64,000 nt of DNA from Aquabacterium sp. OR-4 (GTDB taxonomy: Bacteria; Pseudomonadota; Gammaproteobacteria; Burkholderiales; Burkholderiaceae_C). The stretch spans positions 1,116,001 through 1,180,000 of the forward strand of contig NZ_JAOCQD020000002.1 of assembly GCF_025290835.2 (NCBI RefSeq), given 5' to 3'. The position numbers and the translations under genes were made by a program. The notes below the pieces were generated by a model that saw only the letters and a list, made by a program, of their open reading frames with translations, was not told where the DNA came from and made no database searches. This document shows, piece after piece, positions 48,874 to 56,646 of the stretch (positions within the stretch are counted from its first letter, which is position 1; each line of letters starts with the position of its first letter).

Positions 48874-49704
48874 CTACCCCGCCACAAAGTCCAGCATCAC
48901 CGCCGCCCTGCCCTCGCGCGCCATGCGCGCCTGCCGGCTGCCCGGCACCAGGGCCGCCGCGGCGTCCAGGTACACGCCGAGCGGGTCACCATCGGCCGCC
49001 ATCAGCAAGGTGGGGTGGCGCAACAGCGCCAGGCGCTCGGCCGTGGGGTGGGCATAGACGGCCTGGTAGGCCAGGTGGTAGCTGGGCAAGGCCTTGAGCA
49101 GGTCGACCACCAGCGCATGCCGCACAGCGGCGGGCGGCACGGCGCTGCGGTGCAGGCGGTGCGCCGGATCGCGCAGGTGGTAGGGGAAGTGCAGATACAG
49201 CCCGTCCACGAAGTGCCAGGCCCAGGCCAGGTGGCCGCCAAACTCATCGGGCGCCACCGGCGGGGCGTAGCCGGCCACCATCTGCGCCAGCAGCGCGGGC
49301 TCGAACAGCGCGATGCCGTCCAGCATCAGGCGCCGCACCCGCGCAGGGTGCCGCAATGCCAGTTCACAACCGATGTGCGCGCCGGTGTGCTGGCCGCAGA
49401 AATCCACCTGGGCCAGGCCCAGGCGGTCCAGCAGCTCGACCATCTGATCCACATAGTCGGCCAGCTGCGGCTGCGCCATCGGCAGCGGCTCGGAGTCGCC
49501 ATTGCCGGGCATGTCGGGCGCGATGACACGGCGCGCCGCGGCCAGTTGCCTGATCAGCGGCACCAGCCCGAGCGATGAACCCGGCCCGGCGTGGGCCAGG
49601 ATCAGCGGCGGTTCGCCGGGGCGCGGCTCGCCGGCCGCGCGAAAGTGCAGCAGCCGCTCGTCAGACAGGCGCAGAAACTGGCGATCGATCGGTGGCAGGC
49701 GCAT
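48874..49704 (-). CDS. Alpha/beta hydrolase-fold protein with a noncanonical nucleophile elbow
   Basis: 276 residues. The fold is clear: PLILAHAGPGSSLGLVP (oxyanion region), RVIAPDMPGNGDSEP, and a C-terminal Asp in LMAADGDPLGVY. The elbow, normally GxSxG, reads VDFCGQHTGAHIGCELA (about residues 98-114), so His or Thr replaces the Ser. The expected catalytic His near the C-terminus is also not obvious. It may be a cofactor-independent dioxygenase-like or binding protein of this fold, or use another nucleophile. It follows the cytochrome c gene and precedes the GH3 gene on the minus strand. Confidence 0.8.
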   Translation of the reverse strand: MRLPPIDRQFLRLSDERLLHFRAAGEPRPGEPPLILAHAGPGSSLGLVPLIRQLAAARRVIAPDMPGNGDSEPLPMAQPQLADYVDQMVELLDRLGLAQVDFCGQHTGAHIGCELALRHPARVRRLMLDGIALFEPALLAQMVAGYAPPVAPDEFGGHLAWAWHFVDGLYLHFPYHLRDPAHRLHRSAVPPAAVRHALVVDLLKALPSYHLAYQAVYAHPTAERLALLRHPTLLMAADGDPLGVYLDAAAALVPGSRQARMAREGRAAVMLDFVAG

Positions 49705-49767
49705 GTCAGTGTTGAAGCCCGCAGGGCAGTGCGACGGGCTGCCGCGGCACCGCTGCGTTGCGCGCGG

Positions 49768-50169
49768 TCACTTCAGGCTGCCCAGGAAGGCGATCAGCGC
49801 CTTGCGATCTGCCGCATCGGGCATGCCGGCATAGGCCATCGTGGTGCCGGGCACCACCGCCGTGGGCTTGAGCAGCCAGGCATTGAGCTGGGCCTCGTCC
49901 CAGACAAAGGTCTGGCTCTTCAGGTCGGCCGAGTAGTTGAAGCCCGGCACACCGCCGGCCGGCCGGCCAACCACGCCGTTCAGTGCCGGGCCGATCTTGG
50001 CCGGGCCACCGTCCGCCGTGGCATGGCAGGCCATGCACAGCATGAACAGGCGCTTGCCCTTGGCCAGCGTCGCCGCATCGGCGCCGGTCTGGGCCTGGGC
50101 GGCGCCGGCCACGATCTGCGCGCAGACCAGGGCGGTCCACAACAGGGCCCGCGTCGACTTCTTCTGCAT
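49768..50169 (-). CDS. Class I cytochrome c, periplasmic
   Basis: 133 residues with signal MQKKSTRALLWTALVCAQIVAGAAQA. The single haem site is FMLCMACHA (CxxCH, near residue 45) and the probable Met ligand is in PGTTMAYAGM near 112, the arrangement of small soluble cytochromes c that accept electrons from molybdenum or alcohol dehydrogenases. A good AAAGG site lies 7 bp upstream. It could be the electron acceptor of the Tat-exported molybdenum hydroxylase (3432-5588 and 35942-36397), as in nicotinate dehydrogenase systems, but lies in a different operon. Divergent from the flavin monooxygenase gene at 50436; TAGCAT at 50217-50212 is a possible -10. Confidence 0.92.
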   Translation of the reverse strand: MQKKSTRALLWTALVCAQIVAGAAQAQTGADAATLAKGKRLFMLCMACHATADGGPAKIGPALNGVVGRPAGGVPGFNYSADLKSQTFVWDEAQLNAWLLKPTAVVPGTTMAYAGMPDAADRKALIAFLGSLK

Positions 50170-50435
50170 GGCAGACCTTTCTGGATGGTGCTGGGAGGCT
50201 GGAAATTCTGCATGCTAGGGCCGGCCCGTCAGCGCTGGGCGACGGCACGCGGCGCTGTTCGCGCTGCGGAGGGTGGCAGCCCTGGTGCCGATCCATGGCC
50301 GTCAGGCTGCAGGACCCGGCAGGGGGCCCAAGGCGCCCTATCCACCTGACGGACGGCGCCTGTCCCAGCCGCGACCCCGGGGCACGGCGGTGTGACCATG
50401 ACCCATCCCTCGTTCTGCTGGAAGCACCCGTTCCC
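50170..50435. promoter_or_regulatory. Divergent region between cytochrome c and monooxygenase genes
   Basis: 266 bp. A minus-strand -10-like TAGCAT lies at 50217-50212. In the right half the sequence is strongly G+C rich and I found no convincing plus-strand promoter, though one must serve the gene at 50436. Confidence 0.25.
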
Positions 50436-51641
50436 ATGATCACCCACGAAACCGAAGTGTTGGTCGCCGGCCTGGGGCCGGTCGGTGCCACCGCGGCGCT
50501 CGCACTGGCCCGCCAGGGCATTGTCGTGGCCGCCGTCGAGCCACTGGCCAACAGCGCCACCGACCTGCGCGCATCGACCTACCACGCCCCGACGCTGGAG
50601 ATCCTCGACGATCTGGGCGCCGCCGAGACCTTGTTCAGCCAGGGCCTGAAGGCACCGATCTACCAGTACCGCGACCGCACCACGGGCGAAGTGTTCTCGT
50701 TCGACATGGCCGAGATCGCCGACCGAACGCGCTTTCCGTACCGCATCCAGTGCGAGCAGCACCGCGTGACGGCCAACATCGTCGATCAACTCAAACGCCA
50801 GCCCAGCGCCACGGTGCTGCAGGGCCAGCGCGTGCTCTTCGTCGAGCAGGACAGCGACGGTGTGACCGCCTATGTCGAGAACGCCAACACGGTGGAGCGC
50901 TGGCGCGCCCGCCATCTGGTGGCCGCCGATGGCGCCAGCAGCGTGGTGCGCAAGGTGCTGGGGCTGCAGTTCCCCGGCTTCACCTACGACGAGAAGTTCG
51001 TCTGCTTCTCGACCGAATACCCGATCGAGGAGGCCTTCGAGGACCTCAGCTGCGTCAACTACATCTCCGATCCGCAGGAGTGGATGGTGGTGCTGCGCGT
51101 GCCGGGTCTGTGGCGCATCCTGGTGCCCGCCCCGCCCGACCTCAGCGACGAGCAACTGGTCTCGGACGCCTACAAGAACGGCGTGTTCGGCCGCATGCTG
51201 GGCCGCGACTGCGACATCGTCACCCGCCACCGCACCATCTACCGTGCGCACCAGCGTGTTTGCGAGCGCTTTGCGGTCGGCAACATCCTGCTGGTGGGCG
51301 ACTCGGCCCACCTGAACAGCCCGATGGGCGGCTTTGGCATGAACAGCGGCATTCATGATGCGATGAATGCCAGCGAGAAGCTGGTGCGGGTGCTGCGCCA
51401 GGGTGCCGACGCCGGCCAGCAGATCGCGCTGTACGAGCGCCAGCGCCGCACCGTCACCCATGAGTTCGTGCAGGCGCAGACGATCGAGAACACGCGGCTG
51501 ATGCGCGACGGCTGGGCCAACGCCCGCGCGCAGCGCAGCGAGCTGATGAACAAGCTGATGGCCGACCGCGAGGCGCGCCGCGCCTACCTGCTCAAGCAAT
51601 CGATGTTCACCAGCCTCGAACAGGCTGCCGCGATCCACTGA
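50436..51641 (+). CDS. FAD-dependent monooxygenase (MhpA/PHBH type) 2
   Basis: 401 residues from ATG 50436; a frame open to 50295 has antisense-like composition. FAD fold VLVAGLGPVGATAALALARQG, DG motif LVAADGASSVVRKVLG near residue 160 and the ribityl-binding LVGDSAHLNSPMGGFGMNSGIHDAMN near 285. The NSPMGGFGMNSG pattern is typical of 3-(3-hydroxyphenyl)propionate and similar ring hydroxylases. It is shorter than MhpA (about 550) and lacks its thioredoxin-like tail. It is transcribed with the maleate-isomerase-family gene 19 bp downstream. Expected to hydroxylate a phenol- or pyrrole-like ring with NAD(P)H and O2. Confidence 0.9.
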   Translation: MITHETEVLVAGLGPVGATAALALARQGIVVAAVEPLANSATDLRASTYHAPTLEILDDLGAAETLFSQGLKAPIYQYRDRTTGEVFSFDMAEIADRTRFPYRIQCEQHRVTANIVDQLKRQPSATVLQGQRVLFVEQDSDGVTAYVENANTVERWRARHLVAADGASSVVRKVLGLQFPGFTYDEKFVCFSTEYPIEEAFEDLSCVNYISDPQEWMVVLRVPGLWRILVPAPPDLSDEQLVSDAYKNGVFGRMLGRDCDIVTRHRTIYRAHQRVCERFAVGNILLVGDSAHLNSPMGGFGMNSGIHDAMNASEKLVRVLRQGADAGQQIALYERQRRTVTHEFVQAQTIENTRLMRDGWANARAQRSELMNKLMADREARRAYLLKQSMFTSLEQAAAIH

Positions 51642-51660
51642 CCGCCCAGGAGCTCCATCC

Positions 51661-52407
51661 ATGACCGATGTTCTTGGCTGGCGAAAGGTTTTCGCCGTCA
51701 TCGCCCCATCCACCAACACCGTCGTGCAACCCGACATGGAGGCCATGCGCCCGGCCGGGGTCACCAACCAGTTCCGCGACATGTACGTGGAGAACCCGCA
51801 GGCGCTGTCGGACCGCGACTTCGTGGCCGGCACCGACAAGATTGCCGACTCGCTGAGCGACGCGCTGCGCACCGCCGTGACCTGCGGCCCGGACTACCTG
51901 GTGATGGGCGTGTCGGCGATCTCGTTCGTGGGCGGCCGCGCCGGCGGCGACCAGTTCCAGCGCCAGGTGGAAGAAGCCACCGGCCTGCGTGCCAGCGTGG
52001 GCTCACGCTCGGTGGTGGCCGCGCTGGAGGCCTACGGCGGCATCCGGCGCGTGGCCTTTGTCTCGCCCTACTACCCCTCGGCCAATGCGCAGGTGCGCCG
52101 CTACCTGGAAGACAGCGGCTTCGCGGTGCAGCGCGATGTGCCGCTGCAATGCACCAGCTGGCGCGACATCGCGCAGCAGCCCGAGTCACGCCTGGTGCAG
52201 GTGCTGCGCGAACTCGACGGCGACGATGTGGACGCGATCATCCAGGTGGGCACCAACCTGTCGATGGCGCGCCTGGCGGCATCGGCCGAGGTCTGGCTGG
52301 GCAAGCCGGTGATCGCGATCAACACCGCCACCTACTGGCATGCGCTGCGCGCCAACGGCATCACCGACCCGATCGACGGCTTCGGCCGCCTGCTGTCGCA
52401 CCTGTGA
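51661..52407 (+). CDS. Maleate isomerase / arylmalonate decarboxylase family protein
   Basis: 248 residues with AGGAG upstream. The family N-terminus KVFAVIAPSTNTVVQPDMEAMRP is well kept, with PDYLVMGVSAISFVGG near residue 80 and IIQVGTNLSMARLA near 197. In maleate isomerase (NicE) and relatives, Cys residues stand at the first (near 80) and second (near 197) of these sites; here they are Ser/Val and Gly/Thr. So simple Cys/Cys isomerase or racemase chemistry looks impossible and the protein may act by a different route or bind a substrate only. Co-transcribed with the monooxygenase at 50436. Role in maleate-type metabolism is a reasonable but unproved guess. Confidence 0.82.
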   Translation: MTDVLGWRKVFAVIAPSTNTVVQPDMEAMRPAGVTNQFRDMYVENPQALSDRDFVAGTDKIADSLSDALRTAVTCGPDYLVMGVSAISFVGGRAGGDQFQRQVEEATGLRASVGSRSVVAALEAYGGIRRVAFVSPYYPSANAQVRRYLEDSGFAVQRDVPLQCTSWRDIAQQPESRLVQVLRELDGDDVDAIIQVGTNLSMARLAASAEVWLGKPVIAINTATYWHALRANGITDPIDGFGRLLSHL

Positions 52408-52455
52408 TGCGGCGCCGGGCGCGGCCGCCAAGGCCGTGCCCAGCGCCCCCTGCCC

Positions 52456-53499
52456 TCACGCGCCGCGGATCATCACCTTGCCCAGGTGGTCGGCCGACTT
52501 CAGGTAGGCATAGGCCAGGGCCGCCGCGTCGAAGTCGAACACGCGGTTGATCAGCGGCTCCAGTCCGTTGGCCGCCGCGGCCGTGACCAGGCGCTGCAGC
52601 ATGCTGCGGCTGCCGGCGGTGATGCCCTTGAGCGTGAGGTTCTTGCCGAGGATGCTCGAGAAGTTGGGCAGGTGCACCGGCGTGTCGGGCGCGGCATTGG
52701 CCAGCGCACCGATCAGCACGATGCGGCCATTCGGCGCGGCGGCGTTGATCGACGCGCTGAGTGTGGCCAGGCCTCCGGTCTCGACCACGATGTCGGCGCC
52801 ACGCCCGCCGTTGGCGCGCAGCACTTCGGCGGCCCAGTCGGGATGGGTCTTGTAGTTGACGGTGATGTCGGCGCCCAGTGCGCGGCCGATGGCCAGCTTC
52901 TCGTCGCTGGACGAGGTGATGGCCACCCGGGCGCCGTGCATCTTGGCCAGCTGCAGCGCGAAGATGGACACGCCGCCGGTGCCCAGCGCCAGCACCAGAT
53001 CACCTGCCTGGATGCGGCCCACCTCCACCAGCGCGTTCCAGGCGGTCAGGCCGGCGGCGCACAGCGGCGCGGCCTGCTCGTCCGACAGCGAAGCCGGCAC
53101 CGGCACCAGGGCGGCCGCGGGCACCAGGATCTGCTCGGCCAGCCAGCCATCCATCGAGATGCCCAGGTCGGCACCGAAGATGGTCGGCGCGAAGGCGCCA
53201 TCCAGCCAGCTGACGAAATGGCCGCTGAGCACCCGGTCGCCAACGGCCACACCGCTGCAGCCTGCGCCCAGCGCGATGACCTCGCCGACGCCGTCGGACA
53301 GCGGAATGCGGGTCTCGGGCCGGCGCGGGCCATAGCGGCCCTCCAGCACCAGCAGGTCGCGGTGGTTCAGGCAGGTGGCGCGCACGCGAACGAGCGCCTG
53401 GCCGGGCCCGGCTGCCGGCTGCTCGCGCTGCACCGCGCGCAAGCCGCCCAGGCCTTGCTGCGGACCGATCTCGTAGGCCTTGACGGTGGACATGGGCAT
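52456..53499 (-). CDS. Zinc-independent MDR alcohol dehydrogenase-like oxidoreductase
   Basis: 347 residues from ATG 53499 with a GAGAAG site; ATG 53493 is an alternative. The N-terminal half has VRATCLNHRDLLVLEGRYGP, GVGEVIALGAGCSGVAVGDRV, and the coenzyme fold has LALGTGGVSIFALQLAKMHGA near residue 175, marking the zinc-independent NAD(P)-alcohol dehydrogenase-like subgroup. It probably reduces or oxidises a carbonyl or C=C of an intermediate. It lies 199 bp after the methyltransferase module (copy B) on the same strand, and convergent with the maleate isomerase-family gene. The leader contains G+C-rich repeats (GGCCGG / CCGGCC). Confidence 0.88.
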   Translation of the reverse strand: MPMSTVKAYEIGPQQGLGGLRAVQREQPAAGPGQALVRVRATCLNHRDLLVLEGRYGPRRPETRIPLSDGVGEVIALGAGCSGVAVGDRVLSGHFVSWLDGAFAPTIFGADLGISMDGWLAEQILVPAAALVPVPASLSDEQAAPLCAAGLTAWNALVEVGRIQAGDLVLALGTGGVSIFALQLAKMHGARVAITSSSDEKLAIGRALGADITVNYKTHPDWAAEVLRANGGRGADIVVETGGLATLSASINAAAPNGRIVLIGALANAAPDTPVHLPNFSSILGKNLTLKGITAGSRSMLQRLVTAAAANGLEPLINRVFDFDAAALAYAYLKSADHLGKVMIRGA

Positions 53500-53698
53500 G
53501 TTGCTTCTCGTGTATCGATGGGGGAAAGGAGATGAGGGTGGTGGCCCGGCCGGCGGCCGGCCGCCAGGCGGTCAGGCCGATTCTTTTCAGGCCGGGGTGC
53601 AAACGAAAGGCGGCAGCGCAGGCTGTTCGCCTGATGGCCGGCGTGGGACGCAGCGGGCGGGCCGGGCGCACCGGTCGGGCCGGCCGCGCCGGCCGCGC

Positions 53699-54061
53699 TC
53701 ACCGCACCCGGGCCACCTCCGCCGCCACGTCCTCCGAGGCCGGCTCGTCGCCGGCCGCCGCCGCCTCGTTCTCCTGCTGCACGATGCGCAGCACGCGGGC
53801 GATGTAGGCCTGCGACCACAGCGCGCGCTCGGCGGCGGCCTGCGCATCGGGCGCAAAGGCGTCGATCTGGCCATCGGCCAGCAGGCCCCGGGCCTGCAGC
53901 AGGCGCTCCAGCGTGTCCAGGCGCTGGCGCGTCACGGCCAGCTCCTGCACCACGGCCATCGTGATCGCCAGCACCCGTTCGGTCTCGGGCGACTGCAGGA
54001 AATAGGGGCGCTTGCCGGCGGGCTTGCTGCCGGCTGCATCGAGGGCGTGGTCGAGGCTCAT
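53699..54061 (-). CDS. Small helical partner of methyltransferase (copy B)
   Basis: 120 residues. Starts MSLDHALDAAGSKPAGKRPYFLQ, then LAITMAVVQELAVTRQRLDTLERLLQ (long helix) and a second Ala/Glu-rich helix ending in an acidic tail ASEDVAAEVARVR. Homologous in order and pattern to the 118-residue protein at 19503-19859: KRP followed by an aromatic, a VVQEL helix start and R.D..ER. The ATG overlaps the stop of the methyltransferase gene (ATGA), exactly as in copy A. No known domain recognised. A scaffold or subunit of the methyltransferase is the natural reading. Confidence 0.8.
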   Translation of the reverse strand: MSLDHALDAAGSKPAGKRPYFLQSPETERVLAITMAVVQELAVTRQRLDTLERLLQARGLLADGQIDAFAPDAQAAAERALWSQAYIARVLRIVQQENEAAAAGDEPASEDVAAEVARVR

Positions 54062-55290
54062 GCGGCGGCCCTTTGCGCGCCGATCACATGCCAGGCGGCC
54101 TTGCGCCCGTAGTCTTCGGTGCTGTCGTCGGCGGCGTCGGGAAACAGGCCCCGGTCCACCACGGCGGTGACACCGCCGTGGATCAGCTCGTCGGCGTGGA
54201 AGCCGGCCTCGCGCATGTGGCTGTCCAGGTCCATCTCGTGCAAGCGGCTCCAGAAGGGTTCGTTGTTGTAGAAGGCGTCCCAGTCGCGCAGCGCCTGCTC
54301 GAACAGCGGCATCGCGGCGCTGTACTGCGGCTGCTCCACATGCAGCACGATGCCGCCGGGCCGCAGCAGGCGCCGGCTCTCGTTGAAGATCGCCGTCAGT
54401 GCGGTGGTCGAGAGTTCGTGCAGGAACATCGTTGTCTGGATCCAGTCGAAGCTCTGATCCTCGAAACGCGACAGGTTCTCGCCGCTGGCCTGCACGAAGC
54501 GGATGTTGTGCACGCCCAGCGATGCCGCGCGCGCCGCCGCATAGCGCAACACCGGCGCGGCCACATCCACCGCCACCACCTCGGCCTCGGGGAAGGCCTG
54601 CGCGATCGGCAGCGCGCTGTGGCCCACGGTGCAGCCGATGTCGAGGATGCGCCGCGGCCGGAAGCCGGGCAAGCGCCGGCGCACCCACTGCACCACGGCC
54701 TGGCCGCCGCCATCGGCATAGCGGCCCAGCAGGCCGGCGGTGGTGACGAAGCCGCCATGGTCGTAGTTGGCACCGGCCGAGACGTCGCCCGCGAAACGCT
54801 CGTGGTGGTAGCTGCCGGGCATGCAGTGGTGATCAACGGCGCTGACATAACGCGGGATGGGCAGCGTGGGGTCGAGCTCGAGCTGCGGGCCGCCGGCCGG
54901 TGCCAGCTCGGCCGCGGTCGCCGCCAGCCGCTCGCCTTGCCGCAGCGCGGTCCACAGGCCGGCCTGCTGGCGCTGCTCCATCGTCATGCGGCGCAGCGCC
55001 GACCAGGTCTGGAAGGCCGGGTCGCGCAGCAGGCCACGGCGCACTTCATGGCGGTCGCGCGGTTCGCGGCCCAGGGCCTCGCACAGTGCGGGGCGCACAC
55101 GCGCCTCATAGGCGCGCTGCACGCCGGGCACCACGCGAGCGGCCAGGTGGCGGTTCATCTGCGCCAGGAAGTTCAGGCGCTCGACCTCGTCGTGCGTGGT
55201 CTCGGGGAACACCGCATGGCGGCCCAGCACGCGGTAGTCGGGCGGGCCCTCCGGTGCGTTGGCTGCTGCCGGCTTCTTCGATGGGTTCAT
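54058..55290 (-). CDS. SAM-dependent methyltransferase of an unassigned family (copy B)
   Basis: 410 residues with AAAGG before the ATG. Family-specific N-terminal domain with AVDHHCMPGSYHHERFAGD, then the class I motif RRILDIGCTVGHSALPIAQAFP near residue 195, VAVDVAAPVLRYA, and FYNNEPFWSRLHEMD near 330. Same architecture as 19856-21115; the two share HCMPG, GCTVGHS and YNNEPFW but differ elsewhere, so the duplication is old. Each copy is the start of a divergent pair with a plus-strand operon (here RedY-like plus SDR). Substrate unknown; O- or C-methylation of a heterocyclic or phenolic intermediate is possible. Confidence 0.85.
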   Translation of the reverse strand: MNPSKKPAAANAPEGPPDYRVLGRHAVFPETTHDEVERLNFLAQMNRHLAARVVPGVQRAYEARVRPALCEALGREPRDRHEVRRGLLRDPAFQTWSALRRMTMEQRQQAGLWTALRQGERLAATAAELAPAGGPQLELDPTLPIPRYVSAVDHHCMPGSYHHERFAGDVSAGANYDHGGFVTTAGLLGRYADGGGQAVVQWVRRRLPGFRPRRILDIGCTVGHSALPIAQAFPEAEVVAVDVAAPVLRYAAARAASLGVHNIRFVQASGENLSRFEDQSFDWIQTTMFLHELSTTALTAIFNESRRLLRPGGIVLHVEQPQYSAAMPLFEQALRDWDAFYNNEPFWSRLHEMDLDSHMREAGFHADELIHGGVTAVVDRGLFPDAADDSTEDYGRKAAWHVIGAQRAAA

Positions 55291-55404
55291 GGCATGCCTT
55301 TCGGCTCAAGGTTGATCGAGGTGTGAACAGTTCCGACCCGGGGCCGGAAGCCGCTGCCTGAGCGCACCTATCGTGCGGCCCACCCATTCAGACAGAAAGA
55401 CGCC

Positions 55405-55722
55405 ATGGCTTCCACCCGCATCGTTGTTTTGTTCAACCTGAAACCAGGCCGCGTGCTCGCGGACTACGAGGCCTGGGCCCGCCACACCGATCTGCCCACC
55501 GTCAATGCACTGGGCTCGATGCAGCGCTTCGAGCTGTTCAAGGCCACCGGCCTGCTGGGCAGCGACGCCGCACCGCCCTACCAGTACATCGAGGTGCTGG
55601 ACATCGCCGACATGGACCGCTTCGGCGTTGACGTGGCCAGCGATGCAATGAAGCAGATCGCCGCCGAGTTCCAGGCCTGGGCCGACCCGGTGTTCATCAC
55701 CACCGAGCGCATCGAGGCCTGA
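55405..55722 (+). CDS. RedY/HapK-like small protein
   Basis: 105 residues. The opening STRIVVLFNLKPGRVLADYEAWARHTDL and the later PYQYIEVLDIADMDRF ... FITTERIEA match the REDY-like/HapK family of dimeric alpha-beta-barrel proteins, first described in the prodiginine clusters of Streptomyces and Hahella. Their function is uncertain; the fold serves ring-forming, oxygenase or isomerase enzymes. Here it is the first gene of a two-gene operon with an SDR, 3 bp apart. A -10-like TATCGT lies at 55369-55374. Finding this family in what looks like a degradation cluster hints at a pyrrole-like or polyketide-like substrate, but that is inference. Confidence 0.85.
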   Translation: MASTRIVVLFNLKPGRVLADYEAWARHTDLPTVNALGSMQRFELFKATGLLGSDAAPPYQYIEVLDIADMDRFGVDVASDAMKQIAAEFQAWADPVFITTERIEA

Positions 55723-55725
55723 ACC

Positions 55726-56598
55726 ATGAGCAGCACTGCAACAGACAGCCGCCGGCCGCTGGCCGGCAAGACCGCCGTCATCACCGGCGCGGGCCGCCAT
55801 GGCGGGCTCGGCGAAGCCATCGCTCTGCAGCTGGCGGCCGATGGTGCGGCCATCGTGCTGTCCGACATCGGCCGCTCGGCCGACAGCGCCACCCCGCCCG
55901 CGATGATCGGCGGCCTGGATGAACTGAACGCCGTGGCCGCGGGCGTGCGCGCCCGCTGCGCCGACACGGGCGGCAGCGCGGTGAGCACGCACACCTGCGA
56001 CGTCAGGCGCTGGGAGCAGGTGCAGGCGCTGGCCGAGCATGCGGTGCGCACGCACGGCAGCCTGGACATCTGGATCAACAACGCCGGCATCGGCTACATC
56101 ATGAAGCCACTGCTGGAGGTGGACCCGCAGGACTGGAACGCGGTGATCGAGGTCAACCTCAGCGGTGCGTTCTTCGGCCTGAAGGCCGCCGCCGAGGTGA
56201 TGGTGCGCCAAGGCCGCGGCGGGCGCATCGTCAACATCGCCAGCCAGGCCGCCAAGTCGGGCTTTGCGCAGGCCCAGGCCTACACAGCGTCCAAGCACGG
56301 GCTGGTGGGCCTGGTGCGCTCGGCAGCCATCGAGCTGGGCCCGCACGGCATCACCGTCAACAACGTCTGCCCCAACCATGTGACGACCGGCCTGGGGGCG
56401 TGGCAGAACGAGTACTTCGCCGCCCAGCAGGGCAAGACCCTGGTGCAGTACATGGCCGACATGGCCGCGCGCATTCCGCTGGGCCGCCCCGGCCTGCCGG
56501 CCGACACCGCCAGGGCGGTGGCCTTTCTGTGCTCGCCCCAGGCCGACTACATCACCGCCGAGTCGATGAACGTGTCGGGGGGCGAAGAGCCGCATTGA
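55726..56598 (+). CDS. Short-chain dehydrogenase/reductase
   Basis: 290 residues of the classical SDR family. Coenzyme motif VITGAGRHGGLGEAIALQL near residue 15, NNAGIGY near 110, catalytic Ser region NIASQAAKSGFAQAQ and YTASKHGLVGLVRSA near 185 (YxxxK), then CPNHVTTGLGAW and the closing TAESMNVSGGEEPH. It oxidises or reduces an alcohol/ketone with NAD(P)(H). Operon mate of the RedY-like gene. SDRs with such extended N-termini (GxxxGxG spaced by HG) are common in secondary-metabolite and sterol catabolism. Substrate unknown. Confidence 0.92.
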   Translation: MSSTATDSRRPLAGKTAVITGAGRHGGLGEAIALQLAADGAAIVLSDIGRSADSATPPAMIGGLDELNAVAAGVRARCADTGGSAVSTHTCDVRRWEQVQALAEHAVRTHGSLDIWINNAGIGYIMKPLLEVDPQDWNAVIEVNLSGAFFGLKAAAEVMVRQGRGGRIVNIASQAAKSGFAQAQAYTASKHGLVGLVRSAAIELGPHGITVNNVCPNHVTTGLGAWQNEYFAAQQGKTLVQYMADMAARIPLGRPGLPADTARAVAFLCSPQADYITAESMNVSGGEEPH

Positions 56599-56646
56599 GT
56601 TGCCGTGGGGGAAGGCTGGGCGCCGCAGAGCCTGACGTGGCCGCGC

